DNA from: Cephalopachus bancanus | Taxonomy: Eukaryota; Chordata; Mammalia; Primates; Tarsiidae | Assembly (NCBI GenBank): GCA_027257055.1 | Contig: JAPVLO010000320.1 | Coordinates: 1,054,001 to 1,118,000, forward strand | Direction of reading: 5' to 3' | DNA: 64,000 nucleotides | Shown: piece by piece, positions 57,372-64,000 of the stretch | Layout of the letters: every line of letters begins with the position of its first letter | Numbering within the stretch: the first letter of the stretch is position 1 | Translations under genes and position numbers: made by a program | The notes under the pieces: generated by a model | Told to the model about the DNA's origin: nothing | Databases searched by the model: none | Seen by the model: the letters and a program-made list of their open reading frames with translations, nothing else

Positions 57372-57383
57372 TAACTCTCCTGA

Positions 57384-57673
57384 TTTTTTTTTTTTTTTCG
57401 AGTTGGAGTCTGACTCTGTCGCCCAGACTGGAGTGCAGTGGTCGCTTCCGCCACCGCAGCCTCGACCTGCTGGGCTCCGGCGATCCTTCCGCCTCAGCCT
57501 TCTGAGTAGCCGGAATTACAGGCATGCGCTACCACACCTGGCTGATTTTTTTTGATTTATTGTAGAGATGAGGTCTCGCTGCCCAGGCGGGTCTCGAACA
57601 CACGGGCTCAGGCAATCCACTCACCTCAGCCTCCCAAAGGCGCAGGGTTACAGGCTGAGCCACCGAGTCCGGC
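57384..57673 (-). mobile_element. Alu SINE in the TSD of the previous Alu
   Basis: CTCTCCTGAT recurs a third time at 57674, so a second Alu hit the same site in the same orientation. Confidence 0.92.
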
Positions 57674-58064
57674 TCTCCTGATCTTTAAATGACAGTAACC
57701 AGAAACAAAAGATTGAATCACGATACTTAGGAAGGTGAGAGCTGGCCTACTATTAAATAGTTTGAGATATCTACTAAACTGATACTGCTTCCCTCTATTC
57801 CCCCCCCCCAAAAAAACCAAAATACTCTTTAAGCTTGAAAATATTTAGGAATTTTCCCCCCCTCTGAACTACAAACGTTGTAGTATTAGATCTCAAATCC
57901 TACACTAACTGAATTTAGTCAAATCTTTATTTGAATTTATATACTTCATAACACTTAGGCATAGATATTACTACATCACTATATATATATTCAAATATAT
58001 ATTTATACACACACACATATCATTGTATAACAGAAACTCCTGAAATTGGGTGTACTTAAGCATT
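57674..58064. other. No gene seen, AT-rich
   Basis: Contains a TATA/CA-rich patch at 57980-58020. Confidence 0.4.
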
Positions 58065-58344
58065 GGCTGGGCTTGGTGGCTCAGCCTGTAATTCCAGCAC
58101 TTTAAAGAGGCCAAGGCAAGTGGACTACCTGAGCCGTGGGGTCAGACCAGCCTGGGTAACTTGGCTAGACCTCCTCTCTACAATAACTCACAAAAATTAG
58201 CTGGCGTGGTAGCACGTGCCTGTAGTTCTGGCTAGACCTCCTCTCTACAATAACTCACAACAATTAGCTGGCGTGGTAGCACGTGCCTGTAGTTCGGGCT
58301 ACTTGGAAGGCTGAGGCAGAAGGATCGCTGGAGCCAGGCAGGTC
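58065..58344 (+). mobile_element. Alu SINE, 3'-truncated, with internal duplication
   Basis: It starts GGCTGGGCTTGGTGG and stops at GGCAGGTCG. A 67-bp segment is tandemly repeated (58163-58229 and 58230-58296) with two differences. Confidence 0.85.
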
Positions 58345-58559
58345 GTCATTTAACTCCTTATCTTAACTCAGGGCGTGGCACAGGGAAAAAGAAACTATGC
58401 AAACTGTTTCTTTGACTAAGTGGTGATGCAACACCAGTGAGAACATCTCTCAGGCCCCTTTTTTTCAAAGACTTGAGACAACATTGCATGTGTACACCCG
58501 AAGCAAGCTCTAGGAATTAAAAAGACCCTCTTGCATATTTAGGGGGCTCTTTGGGATGC
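58082..58559. repeat. Left arm of a large inverted repeat
   Basis: Its reverse complement matches 59968-60373 over a truncated Alu and 215 bp of single-copy sequence. By hand about 14 substitutions occur in those 215 bp (about 6-7%), plus a 3-bp indel. Confidence 0.85.
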
Positions 58560-58953
58560 CAGACTCGAATCCCCTGAAGTCAAATCACGAGTCTCCCCCT
58601 GGCACAGCAGAGGCGACCGAACAGAGGACGCAGGTCCCGAGGGTGCCGCCACCCGAGCGCCAGATCCAACGCATCCCTGGGGACACCCGCTGCAACTGCA
58701 GGGCCCACCCGCCGGGAGCTCGCGCTTTGGGGATACTGCTCTTCTTTACCATGACGGCCCGGGTGACCTGCGATAACAGACCCGGGCCTCTATGTGTGTC
58801 CCGCGGGCAGGTACAGGCGAGGGCAGGGGTGACAGATGCGGCTGCTTCCAGTGGAGCCACGAAGCTCCCGAGCAAGGCGCGCACTTATGTTCGCAAGAGT
58901 CCCAAAGCCTCATGCTCCGCTCAAGCCGGGTCTCCCTGGCCGAGGGCTCGCAA

Positions 58954-58962
58954 TGCGCATGC
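58954..58962. promoter_or_regulatory. NRF1-like site
   Basis: TGCGCATGC matches the palindromic NRF1 core GCGCATGCGC closely. Confidence 0.6.
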
Positions 58963-58975
58963 CCCGAAGGTGCCC

Positions 58976-58983
58976 TGACGTCA
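58976..58983. promoter_or_regulatory. CRE (CREB/ATF site)
   Basis: TGACGTCA is the perfect palindromic CRE, 13 bp from the NRF1-like site. Confidence 0.7.
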
Positions 58984-59246
58984 CGGCCCGCAGGCACTGC
59001 GTGGGCGGTGCCCCGCGGAGAGGTGCGGGCAGTTGAGGATTTCGTCTCGGCTGTGCCGAGTCGCTCGCCCTGCCTTCGCCGCCCAGGCTTATCAAAAGTG
59101 CGGTGCCCATCCAGGTGAAATGTGCCACCGCCCCTTTGGGTTTCCCTGACCCTCCCTGTAGGTCACCCGCAAGTTGGTGGGAAGTCTGTTCTGCTGGGAG
59201 ATCTGGTGGGGACCGGGAAGCCGGCGCTGGAGCCGCTCAGGCCGCT

Positions 59247-59260
59247 GGGACTTGTGGTCC
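59247..59260 (-). promoter_or_regulatory. ZNF143/THAP11-like site, copy 1
   Basis: The - strand reads GGACCACAAGTCCC, a variant of the ACTACAA(T/C)TCCC motif. Confidence 0.4.
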
Positions 59261-59282
59261 GGCTGGAGCCGCATGGCCCGCC

Positions 59283-59298
59283 GGGACTTGTAGTTCCC
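59283..59298 (-). promoter_or_regulatory. ZNF143/THAP11-like site, copy 2
   Basis: The - strand reads GGGAACTACAAGTCCC. It is 36 bp from copy 1, in a short direct duplication. Confidence 0.5.
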
Positions 59299-59498
59299 CG
59301 GTCGTCTACCCGAGAGTCATTATCCCCTTAGGAATCAGTAGTGCTGGCAATTGTGGCTTTTCATCTGCGTTCCGGGCGGAGCTTGAGTTGAGTCCAGTGT
59401 GGGTCGGCATACTATTAATGGAGTGCCTACTGTATTGCCCCAGCCCTCGGAGAAAGACTTGTAAAGTAGAATGTCACCAGCAAAAATTAGCATCGTGA

Positions 59499-59790
59499 GC
59501 CGGGGTCGGTGGCTCAAGCTGTAGTCCCCCGCCTTTGGGAGGCTGAGGTGAATGGATTGCCTGAGTCCGCGGCTTCGAGACCCGCCTGGGCAACTTGGCG
59601 AGACCTCATCTCTACAATAAAATCCAAAAAATTAGCCGGCGTGGTAGTGCACGCCTGTAGTTCCTGCTACTCGGAAGGCTGAGGCGGAAGGATCGCCGGA
59701 GCCCAGCAGGTCGAGGCTGCGGTGGCCGGGAGCGGCCCTGCACTCCAGCCTGGGCGACAGAGTGAGACTCCAACTCAAAAAAAAAAAAAA
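59499..59790 (+). mobile_element. Alu SINE
   Basis: The TSD AAAATTAGCATCGTGA flanks it on both sides. It lies in the spacer of the inverted repeat. Confidence 0.94.
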
Positions 59791-59967
59791 AATTAGCATC
59801 GTGAACTGAGTGCTATTGGGAGCAAGAGGCAGAGTCAGAAGGAACTTCCTGGAAGATGCGGGGTTTGAATCGGGCTTTGGAACACGGAATGCTCTCCACC
59901 TGGGGGAAGTTGCAAAAAATGAAAAGGACGGAGGTCGTGCCCAGGAGTAGGAGCGAGTGTTGGGTCA

Positions 59968-60373
59968 GCATCTCAAAGAGCCCCCTAAGTATGCAAGAGG
60001 ATCTTTTTAATTCCCAGAGCTTGCTTCGGGCGTACACATGCAATGTTGTCTCACGTCTTTGAAAGGGGCCTGAGAGATGTTCTCACTCGTGTCGCATCAC
60101 CACTTAGTCAAAGAAACAGCTTGCATGGTTTCTTTTCCCCCGTGCCACGCCTTGAGTTAAGATAAGGAGTTAAACGACGACCTGCCTGGCTCCAGCGATC
60201 CTTCTGCCTCAGCCTTCCAAGTAGCCCGAACTGCAGGCACGTGCTACCACGCCAGCTAATTTTTGTGATTTATTGTAGAGAGGAGGTCTAGCCAAATTAC
60301 CCAGGCTGGTCTGAACCCACAGCTCAGGCAATCCACTTGACTTGGCCTCTTAAAGTGCTGGAATTACAGGCTG
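59968..60373. repeat. Right arm of the large inverted repeat
   Basis: It mirrors 58559-58082, lacks the 67-bp duplication of the left arm, and stops 17 bp short of that Alu's true 5' end. It keeps more CpGs than the left arm. Confidence 0.85.
60182..60373 (-). mobile_element. Truncated Alu in the right arm
   Basis: Same internal 3' breakpoint (GGCAGGTCG) as the Alu in the left arm, so both come from one copy. Confidence 0.85.
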
Positions 60374-60469
60374 TAGTTAAGGCTTATGTGGGAGAGTGAT
60401 GGGTGGGCATAGGTGGGGAAGTGGATGTGAGGGGGTTGGGGCTTCGCTTTTAGAAAGACCCACTGGGTT

Positions 60470-60778
60470 GACTTATTATTATTTTAAAGATATGATCTAC
60501 AATTCAGGATTAGGTTCGTAAGTGATTATCGTTCTCGTAAAGTTTGGGCCTCCCCTTGGTCCCCGCTTCGCCTGGTTTGAGATTGGATACCCTTATTGAT
60601 GTTATGTGCCCCGCCCCTTCCCCTGGCAGTGTCCCAGTACTGCCAATCCTTTCTTATAGTATTATGATAAATGTTCAGGGTTCGCTTATGAGTGAGTACC
60701 TGTAGAACTCAGATCTTTGTTTCTGTGATAAATCACTGAGTATTATAGACTCTAAATCCATTCAAATTGCTGCAACAG
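60470..60778 (-). mobile_element. L1 3' end fragment
   Basis: ATTCAGGATTAGG, GCCTGGTTTGAGATTGGATA and CTTATGAGTGAGTACC follow the L1 3' UTR in reverse. Confidence 0.8.
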
Positions 60779-61172
60779 GCTGACTTTCAGACACAGAGAA
60801 ACACCTTCAGGTTTGAATAAAAGACAACATCACAGGATTTAACCGTTTCTAGTTTCTGGGCCTCATGGTCAATGATTTCTCTAAGAATTAATACATTTTT
60901 AATAAACCTTGTAATTAACGTTTAGAGTAGCATAATGACATCTACACACGTGTGTTAGCTATACATTTTTCAAATATAGTACCACAGTTTTTGTCACCTG
61001 TTTCCACATTTATTTAAATTTTATGTACCAGAAGTCCCCCCAAAGAGAAGTGGGCCTAAATCTCTCTTGATCTACAGGAGCAGGATATATAATGATTTGG
61101 GAATGGGTCCTGAGAGCAGTGGGTGATTTCGTTTGGCTGCCTTTCAAATACTTAAATAAATTCACAAATCAA
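60779..61172. other. No gene seen
   Basis: AT-rich unique sequence. Confidence 0.4.
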
Positions 61173-61466
61173 GCTGGGCTCGGTGGCTCAGCCTGTAATC
61201 CCGCGCCTTTGGGAGGCTGAGGTGAGTGGATTGCCTGAGCCCGAGGGTTCGAGACCCACCTGGACAACTTGGCAAGCCCTCATCTCTACAATAAATCAAA
61301 AAATCAGCCGGGCGTGGTAGCGCACACCTGTAATTCCGGCCACTCGGAAGGCTGAGGCGGAAGGATCGCCGGAGTCCAGCAGGTCGAGGCTGCGGTGGCC
61401 GGAAGCGGCCACTGCACTCCAGTCTGGGCGACAGAGTGAGACTCCAACTCAAAAAAAAAAAAAAAA
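61173..61466 (+). mobile_element. Alu SINE
   Basis: The TSD ATTCACAAATCA flanks it; the A-tail is intact. Confidence 0.94.
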
Positions 61467-62307
61467 TTCACAAATCAGAAAATCTTTCATAGGTCACTTA
61501 TTTTAGTTTTTAATTTTGGAAAATCAGATTACAGTTAACTAAAACTTGTTAATTTTCAATCTTGTTGGGTAATGAAATATGTCGAAGTTGTGGATTTTTT
61601 TGTAGAACACTGTGAAATACTGCAATATCATACTTAACTAGTGTAAAATTTTTTGGTTAAATTCCACTTTTTCCATGTCCTACTACCAATAAAAGGTAGC
61701 TGGTGCTATATATTGAATAGATTTTTATTTTGAAAACATGCTATTTGTTGCCTATATTTTGTCTTAACTTTGAATGAGACCTTAATTTTTGGCATAGCAT
61801 CCTAATTCAAATCAAAAAAGTCTGAAAGAGTATGATTTAAGAAACCCTGCTATAAGAGAGTTCAGAAAAGATTCATCATATTATAAGCTGAGGCAAAGAT
61901 AAAATTGAATTTTGGTCTGAATTCAGATCTGCTAAGAAAGGAAAGTGCATTCATACATTAGAAAGATTTCCAACAAGAGTTGGAGGGAAAATTAAAGGAA
62001 AAACAAATTTCTGGTTAGATTGTGATTAGCCAAAGACATATTACTACAGACTAGAATATGCATTTTGTGACCATTCCATACACTAGAGATTTTTTCTGTA
62101 ATTTTATTTTGCAAGCACTCCTGAAACCAAATTGCATGTGATGGAGGTAATCAAGGTGGTTGAAAACTGTGCCAAAAAGAAATCTGTGATGATTTCTAGA
62201 GGACATTTCTGTGTGGTCATTAGCACTCAGCATTCTTTCCCAACTAAAGCGAGCATCAGGGGATCTTGCATAGTCTTGTGCACCCAGATTGACTTAGAAA
62301 TTTGTGT
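61467..62307. other. No gene seen
   Basis: AT-rich unique sequence, no splice-supported frame. Confidence 0.4.
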
Positions 62308-62597
62308 TGACCAGATACGGTGTCTCATGCTTGTCATCCCAGCATTTGGGGAGGTCAAGACAGTAGAATTGCTTGAGTCCAGAGTCAAGTCCGGCTTGGG
62401 CAACATAGCCAGACCCCTATCTCTACAAAAATAATTAGCCAGCTGTGGTGGTGCCCTTCTGTAGTTTCAGCTACGCAGGAGGCTGAGATGGGAAGGTTAA
62501 TTGAGGCCAGGAGTTCGAGGCTGCTGTGAGCTATGATCACACCACTGTACTTCAGCCTGGGAAATGGGGAAAGTCTAAAAAGAGAAAAAGAAAATAA
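62308..62597 (+). mobile_element. Old Alu (AluJ-like)
   Basis: ACCAGATACGGTGTCTCATG with GAGGCCAGGAGTTCGAGGCT. It lacks the diagnostic changes of the young type. Confidence 0.85.
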
Positions 62598-62779
62598 ACT
62601 TGTGTGGCAAACTGGACTCTACTCATATGGCTGAGAATTGCATGGACTTGCATTTTAGCCTTCATGATGAATGACCTCTGCTGAAAGGGTATGTGTAGAG
62701 CCAAAAATGAATGTGGAAAGAGAAATAAATCTCATAGGGACTTGTCAGCCTCCACTGGCCAAAATTATTATTATTATTA

Positions 62780-63062
62780 TTTTTTTTTGAGTCAGAGTCT
62801 CACTCGCTCACCCAGACTGGAGTGCAGTGGCCGCTCCCGGCCACCGCAGCCTCGCCTGCTGGGCTCCGGCGATCGTTCTGCCTCAGCCTTCCGAGTAGCT
62901 GGAATTACAGGCATGCGCTACCATGCCCAGCTAATTTTTTGATTTTATTATAGAGATGAGGTCTCGCTGCCCAGGCGGGTCTCGAACCCGCGGGCTCAGG
63001 CAATCCACTCACCTCAGCCTCCCAAAGGCGTGGGATTACAGGCTGAGCCACCGAGCCCGGCC
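62780..63062 (-). mobile_element. Alu SINE with (ATT)n at its head
   Basis: The TSD CCAAAATTATT is on both sides. The poly-T end grew an ATT repeat. Confidence 0.93.
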
Positions 63063-64000
63063 CAAAATTATTTTTTGTTTAATGCTTTCTGTAGTTTGGA
63101 AATACAAGGATTTAAAATGAGATAATTGCTGTGTGTGCATGTTGCCCCCAATAAGTTGTTCTTTTTTTCTTATTAAATTGATGATGTATTGGTTTTCACT
63201 TGAAATTACAGAAATTGACTTTTATCCCAAAGACTACGAATAAGAGTATGAAATATTAGGAATTTTGACCTTTTCAATCATAGAAAATTAATGCTTTGGG
63301 TTTCATCTTTGACTTTAATTCCATTAATTGCAAATGTAAATTAAGAATCTATGGTAAAATCTATTTTACTAGGAGTAGGTGATAGCAACGTAAATTTTAA
63401 AAAATATTTTATCACATCTGTTTCCACGTAGACATCATTAACAGAGACAAATGTTCGCAAAACTACAATTTGGACTTTTTTTGTATAGTTTCATATATCA
63501 AGTCTATCTAGGAACAGATCTCCTGTACAACCATATTTTTTTTAGCCTTTCAAAGGTCAAGTGATACATTTCTATTTGAATGTTAAATTTACACACAACC
63601 TAAGTCTTAGGAAATTTTATTTCAGGAGTCATCATTGTAATAGAGCACCGCTGGATAATTTGCAGATCCCAGATGTTTCTAAATGTTAAGCAAAAAGAAA
63701 ACATTTGTACAAATTAAATTTCTTCTATTTGCTATGAATCAGAAAAGGCTAAATGAACTGCTAGATTTAATTTTCAGGCTTTGACAATAACTCTCAGGTC
63801 ATCTGATATAAAAAATAGCTGATTCTCTATTTCTTTATCCTTTAGAAAAAGCTTTAACTGCAAGTATTGTGAATTAGCAATATCCTCAAAAAGAAGATTG
63901 TGTTTTACTGTTGAAGTCAGTTTTCTAGCAGACAGTTAAATTGCTATAAGAAGGCAAAAGTCTACATTGTTAGGTTTTCCTTATTTCTGCTTGAGATTTC
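63063..64000. other. No gene called
   Basis: AT-rich. A fair + strand acceptor (AAATTTTATTTCAG at 63612-63625) precedes short frames without a good donor. Confidence 0.4.

Larger units (their letters stand above)
58556..59330. promoter_or_regulatory. CpG island, probable promoter
   Basis: This is the only long CpG-rich stretch outside the provirus. It holds an NRF1-like site, a perfect CRE, and two ZNF143-like sites. No TATA box is evident. Direction is not settled; M1 on the - strand lies 11 kb away and is a candidate target. A CATG|GTAAAG donor-like site on the - strand at about 58744-58753 could end a first exon. Confidence 0.7.

Noticed and set aside
58556..58978. A 140-codon + strand frame in the CpG island
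   Set aside because: Long open frames are expected in GC-rich DNA. The residues show no domain and the opposite strand has similar frames.

Overview
This window looks like nuclear DNA of a primate, most likely a non-anthropoid one. It holds about thirty 7SL-derived, dimeric Alu elements with A-tails and target-site duplications (TSDs). Most belong to a lineage-specific type whose left arm reads GGCTCAGCCTGTAATCCCGC, with CTACAATAAATCAAAAAAT in the middle. Older AluJ-like copies and free Alu monomers are also present, and I see no typical anthropoid AluS/Y copy. Tarsier is my best guess; this is inference from memory of Alu types. The rest is MIR, L2, L1 3' ends, hAT relics, MaLR LTRs and simple repeats.

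No complete host gene is visible, but three sets of spliced fragments can be argued from splice signals and phase. P1 (+ strand) is a 177-bp open exon at 5589-5765 and a short terminal exon at 9027-9080, with a poly(A) signal at 9420. M1 (- strand) is a 43-bp exon at 48254-48296 joined in phase to a terminal exon at 47915-48019, followed by a 2.1-kb 3' UTR ending at an AATAAA at 45769-45774. M2 (- strand) is a chain of short exons at 38237, 26261, 25898, 25020, 22552 and 20760 whose only shared open frame runs through every junction; an alternative last exon lies at 37148-37251. I do not recognise these proteins. M1 and M2 could be one gene with several 3' ends.

A CpG island at about 58556-59330 carries NRF1-like, CRE and ZNF143-like sites and is probably a promoter. 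It sits inside a large inverted repeat (arms 58082-58559 and 59968-60373).

The largest mobile element is a complete class I endogenous retrovirus on the - strand (27501-35919). It has two LTRs, a 5-bp TSD (GTTTA) and a primer-binding site matching tRNA-Phe, which points to the ERV-F group. gag, pro, pol and env are recognisable and all are disrupted; the integrase part is the best preserved. A solo class II-type LTR lies at 23114-24500. Other items are a 22-bp minisatellite (5847-6228), a decayed coding-like block at 10530-11505 (-), and a tiny polyadenylated retro-insert inside a MIR at 16427.

Layout: 0-5.3 kb Alu/L1/L2; 5.5-9.4 kb P1 and minisatellite; 10-23 kb old repeats and the M2 3' end; 23-24.5 kb solo LTR; 25-26.3 kb M2 exons; 27.5-35.9 kb provirus; 36-45 kb L1/L2/hAT/Alu and the M2 5' part; 45.7-48.3 kb M1 3' end; 49.9-52.7 kb L1; 53-58 kb old repeats and Alus; 58-60.4 kb CpG island in its inverted repeat; then Alu and AT-rich sequence.
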